Shown here in pieces: positions 43,201 through 53,900 of a DNA stretch of 64,000 nt. The DNA lies in contig BLSF01000007.1 of the NCBI GenBank assembly GCA_012862575.1, forward strand, positions 620,001 to 684,000, read 5' to 3'. Position 1 is the first letter of the stretch. Each line of letters begins with the position of its first letter. The notes under the pieces are model-generated. The model ran no database searches, had not been told where the DNA came from, and worked only from the letters and a program-made list of their open reading frames with translations. The stretch is from Parietichytrium sp. I65-24A (Eukaryota > Sar > Bigyra > Thraustochytrida > Thraustochytriidae). Both the position numbers and the translations under genes were made by a program.

Positions 43201-44567
43201 ACGTTTGGAACTCGTCGAAGCGGTCTTCACGCATTTATTTTCTGGTGCCGGGAAAAGCCTTTGAAAGTGGTGGCCCGAAGGTGGCAACTCGCAGGCAGTC
43301 GTCACCGAGATACGTGTACTCGAGTACAGTGTTTTGTTCAATGTGTTCATGTTGATTGATTGAATGACGAGTGTAAATAGAATTGTGAACACCAAGCACT
43401 GCACACCTCTGTGCACACCTTACGATGTGAGTTCGCATCGAAAATTCCGAATTTCAGAGTCTGCAAGTCTATGTCACGGTTCCTGCTCGCCAACCGGTCG
43501 AGTCGCCTGGTGGCCGTGCTGTGCGCGACTGTGGAGAGAGTGCAAGTAGTATGCATGCCACTTGGCAAATGGGCGCAAAATGGGCGCAAGATGGCGCGAA
43601 TAATCGAGAACCAGAACCGCTTGGCATTTTCTTAATCGTGGTTGTCTTATGGTTTTGACCAACACGTTCAGCGCGCCTTAGCGATGCTAAGCGGCGCCAA
43701 GCGCCAAGGATCTTCTGGGAAACTTGCTCCCCCTGGTCGACAGTGAGGAAGGACACCACTCGCACCTCTCGCGTTGAGGCATTTGGGGCAGCTTGGCGAA
43801 ACGTGGGAAAGAGAATTGCTCGGACTGCTCGGCGGTACTGGTAGTGTGGTACTCAGTACCTCGTATCGCGCTTATCTTGATTTGATGCTGAATTAGCTGA
43901 GGAGCACTCTGACCTGGACTTTCGTTTTCCGTCCCACTACTCGCAGCCTTCACTCACCCACACTCACACACAGAGGGAAAAAGAGAGAGAGCCTCACGTG
44001 GAGTGGTCTTGCGCTGACCCGCTTGGCTCTCAAGACTCTGAACCGTCGGAGCAAGTAGAGCAAGTGCTTTTGAAAAGCTGGGCTCACACAGGGCCAGATT
44101 GGTCCTAGAATTTGTCGGAGCCTCTTCTTTCCCAGTTTTGGCTCGTGCGTGGCACAGCAGGGCCGTGTGGTCACCACCTCACAGCCAGTATCTCTCTGTG
44201 ACTAAAACCCGGCTCCTCCGGGACCTCCGGGCTCTCCTGGCTGAAGTTAGCGTGCGTTGCTCGGGCCCTGTTTGCACCGGCGCTCAGACGGTTTCAAAAC
44301 TCAGCTCTCTTGCATTGATATCTGTTCCGAATTCTTCTGAATTTTGGCCCACGCCGCGCTGGCCAGATCTGGGACTCACTGTACATTACACAATCCGACT
44401 GTGCGTACGTACTCGCAGCCAACGGTCCGAAGTGTGAGATTGGTTTTGGGGCGGTGACACAGTAGTGCAAGTTGAAACGCTGAAACAGGACCGTGACAGA
44501 CACAGACGCCTGGCTACGATTTCTCAGCGTTTTGAATTTTGCCCGTGCACCTCTTTCAGAGTGCAAA
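40296..44567. other. Gene-poor stretch
   Basis: 40310-40530 is a diverged direct repeat of 35310-35570. Beyond that I see only short open frames, none recognisable: 40727-40987 minus, 41215-41505 plus, and a 53-codon ATG frame at 40778. Near-palindromic GTACTCAGTAC motifs occur around 42175, 43319 and 43849. The last kilobase is the upstream side of the CoA-binding protein gene. Confidence 0.5.
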
Positions 44568-44981
44568 ATGTCGCTTGTAAAGGCATTTCTTGCGTCCAAG
44601 CAATTTGCAGTCGTAGGTGCGTCAGCGGATCGAACCAAATTTGGAAACAAAGTTCTCAGAAAATACATGGACAATGGCCTGCGAGCAACTCCGGTTCACC
44701 CCAAACTGGAGGAAATAGAAGGACTAAAAGTGAAGCAGCTCTCCGAGCTAGAGAACCCTGAAGAGTGGGGAATTTCTATTGTCACCCCACCGTCGGTGTC
44801 CCTGCAAGTGCTCAAGGAAGGCCGAGAACTCGGATTTAAGAAGTTCTGGCTTCAGCCTGGCGCTGAGAACCAAGCGGTTCTCGACGCTCTAAGAGAATTT
44901 GATGACATTGACGTAATTGCGGGCGGGCCATGCGTTCTCGTGGCTATTGACCGCGGTGAGCATATCAATGCTCAGATGTAG
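44568..44981 (+). CDS. CoA-binding domain protein (YccU-like Rossmann fold)
   Basis: A 137-aa single-domain protein, the usual length for this family. It has the Rossmann nucleotide loop FAVVGASADRTKFGNKVLR at 12-31, then TPVHPKLEEIEGLKV, ISIVTPPSVSLQVL, FWLQPGAENQAVLDAL and the conserved end GGPCVLV. These proteins bind CoA or acyl-CoA; the physiological role of stand-alone members is not established. No targeting sequence is evident. The ATG at 44568 is preceded by AAA and begins the conserved domain directly; the frame upstream has no ATG. Confidence 0.9.
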   Translation: MSLVKAFLASKQFAVVGASADRTKFGNKVLRKYMDNGLRATPVHPKLEEIEGLKVKQLSELENPEEWGISIVTPPSVSLQVLKEGRELGFKKFWLQPGAENQAVLDALREFDDIDVIAGGPCVLVAIDRGEHINAQM

Positions 44982-45861
44982 ACCTACGCTATCGACGTGA
45001 CGACTTTATTCCTATTTTTGTGACTTACGAAGAAAAAAACGGTGTCCACCGTGTTTGCAATTCTTTTCCTGCACTTTCCTTGTTTGAGGTTGATTCCAAA
45101 CCTTTCAGTCTGCTCATTAGCTTCTTATTCACATCATAGCGATCGAGAACTTGAAGAAGAATAACAGAACCAGCCAGGAGAACTGTGGCCTACACACCTC
45201 TGCTTCATTGCTAAACGTTAATTCGGCTATCAACCTCTGTCTGTGAATGAAGTTTTCTTTCACGCATACTGGCCCGATAGAATTTCGCATGTGATGCCGC
45301 CTTGCTCATCTTGCGCGCAAATCATTCATGTGATGCAGTCCAGATGGCTAAGATCCGCTCTTGTGAGAATAAGTACGTACTAGTACCGGTCCTCGAGTAC
45401 CGGTCCCAATCAGGTGATGCAGTCCAGAGGGCCAAGATGGGCTAAGGTCCGCTCATGCGAGAATCATGACCATGGCCGCAGTGAGTATCATGAGTACTCG
45501 AGTACCGGTCCTCGAGTGTACTCTATCCGAGCAGTAATAGTTCCAGCATGTTCCAGCCACGGAACTCGCTGCTAGGCAACGTCGAATGCTAAGAAGGGCC
45601 TTACAGTAGCTGCTTGCAAAAGTTGGTAATGAGCGAAGTGAGTGGCCTGGGAGGTCCTTTCTTTCTTGGTTTGCAGGAGATTGCAGGAGATTGCAGGACA
45701 AACAGAGTTTGCGTGTCTGGAGAGACTGGGAGCTGCGTGATCGACCGGATCGGCGGTGGGTGCCTTACTCAGGTTTCTACGCACCCCTAGGAAATTACGG
45801 CTTCGCACTTGCAGATCGCGAGTGCCCAGACTTGCTGCTTGCCTCGCATGGGCTGTGCGAC
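44982..45861. other. Intergenic with imperfect repeat modules
   Basis: Contains two imperfect copies of gtgatgcagtccaga.ggc..a (45325-45370 and 45413-45466). Between and after them lie modules built from GTACTAGTACCGGTCCTCGAG and GAGTACTCGAGTACCGG (45373-45525). The last 160 bp are open in the frame of the methyltransferase gene but lack an ATG. Confidence 0.65.
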
Positions 45862-47247
45862 ATGAGCGCTCACCGTCTGGAACTAGAAGATGGCAAGCCG
45901 TGCACAACGTCCGAAGAGCTCTTCACTGGTTACTACAGGAGGATCTTCGGGGACTATATTCTTGAGAAAGAAATTCGCGTTCTCAAGCAAGGTCTTCCTG
46001 TCACCTTCCGAGTCAACAAGTGTTCACCGCACGCACAAAGCATTACAGAGTATTTAAAAAAAAGAGAGGACCACGTCAAGCGCTTGGAATGGTGCGATGG
46101 GTGGCAGCTTCTCATTGGCACAAGCGCAGAGATGAAAGGTAGAGACGGTCCTCCGGAACTAGCAGAGTGGAAGTCATGGCTCGCCCGTAATAGCAGGTCA
46201 GGAGCAATCGAGCGACAGGAAGCAGTCAGTATGCTTCCTCTGTGCGTCCTAGGAGTTGAGCCGGGGCATTGCGTTCTGGATATGTGCGCTTCACCGGGCT
46301 CCAAAACAGCTCAGGCAATGGATTCCTTGGCCTTGGACAACCCGAAGAGGAGCGGCTTTGTGGTTGCGAATGAATTGGATGCTCGCCGGGCTCACATCCT
46401 AGTACACCGTCTCCGAGGCTTGGGGAAGGTAGCCGACGACATGCTTGCTGTCATCAACCACAATGCCAAAACACTTCCGACGTCCTCGAGCGTGGCCTAT
46501 GATAGAATTGTGTGCGATGTGCCCTGCAGCGGGGATGGAACGCTGCGGAAAAATCCTGGACTTTGGGCTCACTGGCTACCGCACTATGGTCTAAACTTGC
46601 ACTCTACACAGATGCAGATTGCGATGAGGGGCCTTTCAATCTTGCGCGTTGACGGCTATTTGGTGTACTCTACGTGCTCCATGAATCCAGTCGAGAATGA
46701 AGCAGTTGTGGCTGGACTACTTTCAAAGTGCAATGGAGCTGTGGAGCTGTTGGAAATTGCTTCCCTCTTCAAAGAGCGCGGGCTCCAGGTTCGAAATGGG
46801 TTGCAGAAGTGGGATGTCGTTGATGATACGGCGACCATTTTCAAGACTTATGAGCAAGCTCGCAAAAGGTCAAAGCCAAAGTCATGCCGACACAGGTTTC
46901 GTGCAACGATGTGGCCGCCGCAAGAGTCCAATCGTGCTGAACTCTCCAAGTGTGTCAGGATTATGCCGAGCGACGGTAATACTGGGGCCTTCTTCGTTGC
47001 CCTTTTTCACAAAACTGCTAAAATTACCCCTGCTTGTGATGGGGCTGGAAAACCTCTCACCAACCGTGGAGCCAAAACAGAAAATCCAAGGAAAAGAAAA
47101 GCAGGCACTGAAACTACCTTGAAAAATAAAGCGGTGGCCCCCGACCTCTTGAGGTGGTACGATAGCCAGGCTAAAGAATGTGGGGTAACGGTGGTATCTA
47201 TCGGCAGTACAAAAGAGAGTCCGTCGAAGCGAGGCCGGGCGACATAA
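45862..47247 (+). CDS. tRNA (cytosine-5) methyltransferase, NSUN2/Trm4 type
   Basis: A 461-aa RNA m5C methyltransferase that uses SAM to methylate cytosines in tRNA. SAM-binding motif I is LDMCASPGSKTAQ at 139-151. Motif IV is CDVPCSGDGTLRKNP with Cys222, and motif VI VYSTCSMNPVENEAV with the nucleophile Cys272. LPVTFRVNKC (45-54) is the usual substrate-side motif before the catalytic core. The arrangement GDGTLRKNP...LH..Q..IA.RGL.IL..DG matches NSUN2/Trm4 better than NSUN6. The C-terminal tail is basic (PRKRKAGTETTLKNK), as in nuclear family members. The frame upstream of the ATG is open with protein-like sequence (WRDWELRDRPDRRWVP), so an upstream exon is possible. Confidence 0.9.
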   Translation: MSAHRLELEDGKPCTTSEELFTGYYRRIFGDYILEKEIRVLKQGLPVTFRVNKCSPHAQSITEYLKKREDHVKRLEWCDGWQLLIGTSAEMKGRDGPPELAEWKSWLARNSRSGAIERQEAVSMLPLCVLGVEPGHCVLDMCASPGSKTAQAMDSLALDNPKRSGFVVANELDARRAHILVHRLRGLGKVADDMLAVINHNAKTLPTSSSVAYDRIVCDVPCSGDGTLRKNPGLWAHWLPHYGLNLHSTQMQIAMRGLSILRVDGYLVYSTCSMNPVENEAVVAGLLSKCNGAVELLEIASLFKERGLQVRNGLQKWDVVDDTATIFKTYEQARKRSKPKSCRHRFRATMWPPQESNRAELSKCVRIMPSDGNTGAFFVALFHKTAKITPACDGAGKPLTNRGAKTENPRKRKAGTETTLKNKAVAPDLLRWYDSQAKECGVTVVSIGSTKESPSKRGRAT

Positions 47248-47514
47248 TGTGTCTGCGGCAGCGAGTGACACAACAATTGGATACGAGGATCGTTCGGCCT
47301 ACCTTGGCAACAATTCTTACAAAAAACGGTACAGAGTACTCAAACGCGAAGGCAAACGCCTCATTTCGGAGAACAATGATGATCTCTCGCTGCCTATTGA
47401 ACGGAAGAATGATCAGTAATCTTTTCTCAGCACCAGTGTATTTTTTTCGATGCGGTCGAGTAAAGAGACAGTGCAGCCCACACGATCTCTTGCCGTTGTG
47501 TTGTGTTATAAAGA
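47248..47514. other. Short spacer between convergent genes
   Basis: 3' flanks of the methyltransferase (plus) and pseudoenolase (minus) genes; nothing else seen. Confidence 0.5.
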
Positions 47515-49068
47515 CTAGCCCATAAAGCGTGTCGAAGCAAAAAACGCCTTTGAGCCCAACTCGGTTTCCAGCCTTAACAATTGATTCAAGCGTAAACAAT
47601 TACTTGCACTTTTCATGCGGCCAACTTTGACGAGACTGATACTCATCGCTACGGCGAAATCACACGCAAATGTGTCAAAAGTGCTGGCGCCGTTGGTGTC
47701 CCAAAGCATCGCCAGAGACAATCCTTGATTCAATTTCATTTCGCAGTGATTGACGAGATCTGTGATTGTAAAAACCGCTCCAAATGGGCCGCCAACATAC
47801 AATGTTTCTCCATTACATGGTGAAACTGTCCCGGACTCTTTCAGACTTCCTTCCGAGGCTGCCGACGATGGCCTGAGGTGCTCACTTTCTGTTGAGTCTT
47901 CTTTAGCCTCCTCGCTGTCTTCCTTAGAGCCCTCTTGACCGGCAGAATCGCTTATATCGCCCAATTTGTTATATACTACCACCGGGCTAAACTCTTCCAC
48001 AAAGCCTTTAATAAGAAGTCCTTCCGAGGGGTCGAATATATTCTCCACGATCACAATAGCCTCCTTTTTGGAATCTGTTTTCAGGCAATCTTCGATCACC
48101 GCTCGAAGTGCTCCAAGATCGCACTTGGCCGCCTTTGGCGCCTCGTTGGTTGGCAACGGTGGTTCCGGCTCCTTGCCTTTACCACCTTTCTTCGTCTCCT
48201 TCGCAGCTGGCGCCGCGCTAAGTTTCGCTTCTTGTGGGTCCACTTCTTTCTCACTTGGGTCCTGTTCGCTTGTAACGCTTTGATCTTTGACAGACACAGC
48301 CAACTTTACCACCTTAGACAAGCCCAATTGCTCAATTAAAGCGATTGTCTCGTCAATGGCCTCCGCAACACCTTTCGTCGCCCAGTCAGCTACGGTGTCA
48401 ATAGCCTCGCTTACTTTTGTGATTGCTGCCATCGCATCGCTGAATGACTCTGCTCCGCATGGTACGAGGCCTATTTCAACATGCAAAAGCTCCACCGCTG
48501 TTACCCAGGGCACCGGGATCTCAAGCTCCTTGTTTCCAATCAAGCTAGCAATATGCTCGCAAAGCGCTAAATTCTTGGTAGCGGCTCCAGCGCGGCAAAT
48601 TGCGACAGAGGTTGCATACAACGTGTTCGCGCCCAGTTCGGATTTGCCTTCAGAGTCATCCAACGCGAGCAACATCTGGTCCAGCGCCTCTAGGTCTGAA
48701 GGGTCCTTCCCCTCCACACACTTTGCAATGGAACCACGCACAGCCTCAAGAAAAGAGTCTCGATCGGCCCACTGCGCGCACTCGGGCTCTTCCTCGCACT
48801 TTAGGCCTACCTGCGCTGTAAAAAATCCATTGTCCGTGGCGATTTGCACCTCCGCGGCATGGCGTCCAGAAGCATCGAAAATAGGACGCGCAGTGGAGCT
48901 CAAAATACCTTTCCCCGCCCGCGACCGCTCTCGCAGCAACCGGGCCAGCAGTGCGAAAGGGTCCTGTGGTCTTTGGCGGACGCAGATATTGAGCGTCTCG
49001 TTTACCACGCTCTCGACATTGTACTCTGCCAGGTATCGCTCCACCACCTTCTTCTCAGACTTTGCCAT
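47515..49068 (-). CDS. Enolase-4-like protein, predicted pseudoenzyme, probably ciliary
   Basis: A 517-aa protein. Residues 9-45 (YLAEYNVESVVNETLNICV...) look like a DPY30/RIIa-type docking helix pair, as in ENO4. Residues 56-230 match the enolase N-domain (ARPIFDASGRHAAEVQIATD, LGANTLYATSVAICRAGA, VELLHVEIGLVPCGAESF). A Lys/Glu-rich linker (about 250-300) follows, then shortened pieces of the barrel ending FDTFACDFAVAMSISLVKVG and LRLNQLLRLETELGSKAFFA. Conserved catalytic elements are missing: the SHRSGETEDT loop is replaced by WDTNGASTFDT, and the LLLKVNQIGS lysine region by LYVGGPFGA. Catalysis is therefore unlikely. ENO4 is known from sperm flagella. The ATG at 49068 is the first in frame. 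Confidence 0.8.
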   Translation of the reverse strand: MAKSEKKVVERYLAEYNVESVVNETLNICVRQRPQDPFALLARLLRERSRAGKGILSSTARPIFDASGRHAAEVQIATDNGFFTAQVGLKCEEEPECAQWADRDSFLEAVRGSIAKCVEGKDPSDLEALDQMLLALDDSEGKSELGANTLYATSVAICRAGAATKNLALCEHIASLIGNKELEIPVPWVTAVELLHVEIGLVPCGAESFSDAMAAITKVSEAIDTVADWATKGVAEAIDETIALIEQLGLSKVVKLAVSVKDQSVTSEQDPSEKEVDPQEAKLSAAPAAKETKKGGKGKEPEPPLPTNEAPKAAKCDLGALRAVIEDCLKTDSKKEAIVIVENIFDPSEGLLIKGFVEEFSPVVVYNKLGDISDSAGQEGSKEDSEEAKEDSTESEHLRPSSAASEGSLKESGTVSPCNGETLYVGGPFGAVFTITDLVNHCEMKLNQGLSLAMLWDTNGASTFDTFACDFAVAMSISLVKVGRMKSASNCLRLNQLLRLETELGSKAFFASTRFMG

Positions 49069-50928
49069 TCTTACAAGCTACGTGACGATCTCGTGGCTCG
49101 CTGCGCGCTGTTATCGTTACTGTAGCACACAGTCGCCGGCCCTTTGAACGCACTGTTCTGTCTCTCTCTCTCCACTCAGGAATCCTCCAACTTTGCCTTT
49201 CAATCACGTCGCTCTCCCTTTTTCACCTTCTCTTTCGCTTTCCCGCTCGCACTGTGCAATGCGACTGATTGAAGCTGTACGTTGCACGCAGACATTCACT
49301 ACTAGCCAGTCAGCTAGCTAGAGAGTAAGGCACTGAAGTCTGCGCTCATTCTGTAGGCCAATAGGTATCTCACCACTCTCACCACTCACAAATACTCACA
49401 AATCACTTTGGGCCTGCAGCAGCGCCATTCCTGCGATTCCGCCAATTCCATGTTTTTCAATCAGCTTTTCAAGTCCCTCAAAATTTTCTTTTTCTTTTTT
49501 AAAACTTTTTAGAATTAAAACGACAACAACGTCTGCTCGTGAGGTTTTTCTCAATCAATCTCAAAATCAATCTCAAAAGAGAGAGAGGAGATGAGAGGTG
49601 AGAGGAGAGAGCAACAGTGCAGCAGTACCATGACTATGACCGTGACCGTAGTACCTCGCAACGGTTACATTGTAAGAATCAATCTCTCTTGGCTCTGTTT
49701 TTTGTTTGATCTTTTTATTTTTCTCATTCTAATGAAAAGAAAAGAAGAAAAACGCGCACAGTTGCTGTCGACAAGAAAGCGTCTCGAGCAACTTGCGCCG
49801 GCACACTTCCTTGACCTCCCGCGGGGCGAGTGCTGGGAAACGGTTACGCAATGTCCCGGCAATGTCCCGGAGATACAAAACAAATTACTCAACCATTGAG
49901 CTAAATTTGAGCATCCAATGTACATTCTCGAGGCGCTCACCAGAAAGCATGGGGCATTCGCGCTTTATCATGCGAGCCTCACGGTTTTACCTGCAGAAAA
50001 GAGCTCGTTTTTTGTTGTTGGTTGGCGGTTGCTCGAGCTCGTACAAGTGACTTGTGCATTTCTTCGAAGAGAACCGAGGACATCGCCGAACCAACTGTAT
50101 ATCGTGTTTCAGCAAAATGCTCTCCACGTATCCTATAAAAATCGAGGAACATTTGAGGTCTGAGTGTTCAGAATCAAAGCTTCTCTGTGGCTGCAATTAT
50201 TTAGGAAACACAGAGGCAAGAAGCACAAGAAGCACGTATTTCCCGCTCAAACTTGATCATTCCTTTTCGTCGCCTTTTTTTCATTTCTCTGCTGTCCATC
50301 ATTAATTTACATTTAAAATTGGTCTCCTCAAGTTTAGCATTTCCCGCAAACTCGCAGACTTGACTTTGACCGAATGAGCTTCTTTCGAATGTCCTGACGA
50401 ACCCAAGCCTTCTGGCCAGTGACTACCCACAAGGCCATGGAAACTTGCGAATCCTCAATTCAGAGAGTCTTCCATATATCCTTGACGCTGGACCTCATGA
50501 GGAGACGAGCAGCGAATCCATTCGCGCCATCTGCTTCAGCATCTTCAGCAGGTCCGCCGTGGCAGCAGCACTAGCAGCACGCATTGTGTGCCTTTGCGTG
50601 CCACAAGTACTGAGTACCACAAGTGGTCTAAGTGGTCAAAGATATTCAAAGATCAAAGAGATCAAAGCATCATGCATCATCCGTTCCGCACTTGCGCAGA
50701 CTGAGTGTGTTAGCAGGATACAGCTCCTCTAGGCTAGGTCACTGGCGGCAAGTGCACTCTACTTCGCTAGAGAGTCTGTAGCCACCTCCAGCTGAGGTTC
50801 AGTCCCCGAGGACCCAAAGACCGCGCTCTCGTCGCTCTGGAGAGCTCCGACTGCGGTCGAAGCGTCTTTCTCACACCCACGCTCGCAGTGGCGTTTTGGC
50901 CGCTACCGAAAAACCGCGAGCGGGCGGG
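49069..50928. other. Divergent intergenic region
   Basis: Upstream of the pseudoenolase (minus) and of Raptor (plus). Includes GA-rich runs near 49575-49610, a tRNA-like but unfoldable stretch near 49865-49915 and AGTACTGAGTACC near 50608. No gene supported. Confidence 0.5.
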
Positions 50929-53900
50929 ATGGGCCCTCGAGGGGTCGTTTCGCGGTCCCTGCTTTTGGACGCGGGCAACCATGATTGGCGCGTGGCGAAC
51001 GGGGACTACGTCCTCGGAGAGGACCTTAAGCTGCAGATGCTGGACGTGCGGGTGCAGGGCATCTTGGACGACGTGCAGGAAAGGCTGGGTATGAGAGCCA
51101 AGCTCGTGGGCCCGGCCTTCGACGTGCACAAGCGTATCCGCGACAAGCGGCTCCTGGGGCTGCTGGAGGAGGAAACGAAGGAGCGCCTGGACGACGACGC
51201 TCTGGCGCTAGCGCCATCTAGCTGGAGACTGCGAGAGAGGATGAAGACGGTGGCTGTCGCACTTGTGATCTGCCTCAACATCGGCACAGACCCGCCAGAC
51301 GTGGTCAAGACTGACCCGTGTGCGCGTCTGGAGAGCTGGGTGGACCCTACTGGCCATGCCCCGTCAAGGGCCCTCGAACTGGTGGCGAGGAATCTGCAAA
51401 TGCAGTTCGAATTCTGGCAGCTGCGCGCCAGATACAAGTGCATATTGGATCCATATGTTGACCAAGTGAAGAAGCTGTGTACATCATTGAGACGGAGCGC
51501 CAAGGACGAAAGGGTTTTGTTCCACTTCAACGGGCATGGTGTGCCAAAACCCACAGCGAACGGAGAAATATGGGTGTTCAATGTTGACTATACTCAATAC
51601 ATCCCCCTCAGTGTGTATGACCTAAAATCGTGGGTCGGGCATCCTGCTATTTACACTTTCGACTGTTCCTCGGCGGGGATTCTGCTTCCTCACTTTATCG
51701 CGCCTGAGCAATCAAGCAGCTCCGAGCAGGACGGGAGGTCGCCAACTCCTCCGGGGCCAAGCCCTGGCGAAGCCGCGCAGCAAGGACAGCAAGGGAGGCG
51801 ATTTGGCGCAGGGAAGAAGAAGGAAACCGCCGCGAATGAATGTATCGTTCTGCTAGCCTGTGGCCCAAACGAGACGCTTCCTTCGAGTCCTGACTTTCCC
51901 GCGGACTTGTTCACTTCTTGTCTGACCACCCCGATGAAGATTGCTCTGCGCTGGTTTGTTATGTGCAACCAGACGTCGATGGAGGCCTTGGGTATCACGG
52001 TGGACATTGTAGATCAAGTCCCGGGCAAGCTTAGTGATCGCAAAACGCCGCTCGGGGAGTTGAATTGGATTTTCACAGCTATTACGGACACAATTGCCTG
52101 GACGGTCCTTCCCCGGTACTTGTTTCGAAAATTGTTCCGGCAAGATATTCTCGTCGCTTCTTTGTTCCGGAACTTTCTTCTCGCTGAGCGAATCATGAAA
52201 TCGGTCAACTGCAATCCAATGTCATATCCGGAACTACCCTCTACGTGGCAACACCATCTTTGGCAAGCGTGGGACATGGCTGTGGAAAATTGTCTCACTC
52301 AGCTTCCTCATCTTGTCCCAAATCTTCATCAAACGGACGTTCCAAACGCGGAAGGAGCAAGTAACATAAACAGCGAGAATCAGCAAGGGCGACAGGACGA
52401 GACAGTCAAAAGGGGATCGCAGCCCCGAGGAAACTCGCCTTCTCCCCAAAGGCCCACTACAGATAGTTCGGGGAAAGCCTTGCCGAACGGGCAGCAACAG
52501 CAAAATGGCAATCAGTCGAGACGAAGATCGCAGGATGACCTTGGCCCTGCCACGTTCAAGCAGAGCGATTTCTTCGCATATCACCTCACGGCTTTTGAAG
52601 TATGGTTGACCTATGGAGAAAATGTCCAGAGGAGAAGTGTTCCGGAGCAGCTTCCCGTAGTCCTTCAGGTGCTCCTGAGCTCCATTCATCGACAACGTGC
52701 TCTAGATCTTCTCGCTCGTTTTTTGAACTTGGGATCATGGGCCGTCTCCCTGGCGCTTTCGGTGGGCATCTTTCCTTACGTGAACAAACTACTCTTGAGC
52801 CCTGACGAGAAAATACGTCCTGTATTGATCCATATCTGGAGCAAAATTCTCGCTTTAGACAGCTCGTGTCAAAGCGACTTGGTCAAGGAGATGAGCGCTC
52901 CCTTTTCTTCATCGCAGCAAGTGCAGTCTTCTGCACGTGGGAGGGGTAATCTTAATGAGGGGGGGCACCAATATTTCTTAAATCAGCTGCGGACCCTCGA
53001 ACTTCCGGTAGAGCTGGGGTCCGCTGCTTCGCAACAGCGACTTGCTGAACATGTTAGTCACAGCGTGCGAGCAGCTTTCGTTCTGAGTGTTATTGCGAAT
53101 GGTCATGCGCTTGGCCAGCAACTCTGTCTGCAAAGCGAGGTGTACAAAATAATACGACCACTACTTCTCCTGAACCTACCCTCCCGTTGTCACCAATCTC
53201 TGCGAGAGGCCGTGAGCTCCCTCAAACAATGGATCTGTTTCATGATCTACAAACTTTGTGAGCGGAATCCCTCCGGCCGGAAATTAGCGTACCAGGAGTC
53301 TCTTGCAGAGTCGCTATTCGTTCTTCTAAAAGACGATGACACTAGCATCGTGCAGGCGGCTATCTTGGCCCTTGGAGCTCTCATCGGGCCACACCAGGAT
53401 GCTCCATCCCACTTGAAGCTTGGAAAGCAGGCACCTGTACATGGTATGGGAGCGGGCAGTAGTGGCAGCCAGGGCGGCGGAATCCCGAATAAGTTGCCTG
53501 CCCAGTCTTCGTTCGGCCCAGGTCGCGGCAAAGGCGGAATTCATGACCCTAAAATGCTGCAAAATCCAGGCCATGGCTACCCCGCGCACATGCAACCAGG
53601 GCAGCAGCATCTATACAAGCATCGGCAGTCTAGGTTCCAGGATCAGCAGCTGCAACTCAATCATCAACAGCAGCTTTACGCGCAAGCTCAAGCACAGCAG
53701 CAAGAGGAGAAAAGGTACAAAGAGGTGGAGGCGGTTGGTATGCGCAACGACTGCTACATTGCCGGGAAGCTTGCAGAGCTCCTTGGACACGGGTCTCCAG
53801 CAGTCAGAAGGGAATTGGTACTAGCTCTAGCTCGTCTCGTTGTTGATCCTCGCCACGCTAGCTTTGTCCAGCTCACGGCTCACGAACTGGACGAGATGCA

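Noticed and set aside
49865-49915. tRNA-like D-arm (minus strand GCTCAATGGTTGAG)
   Set aside because: No pairing anticodon stem, T-arm or acceptor stem can be drawn around it.
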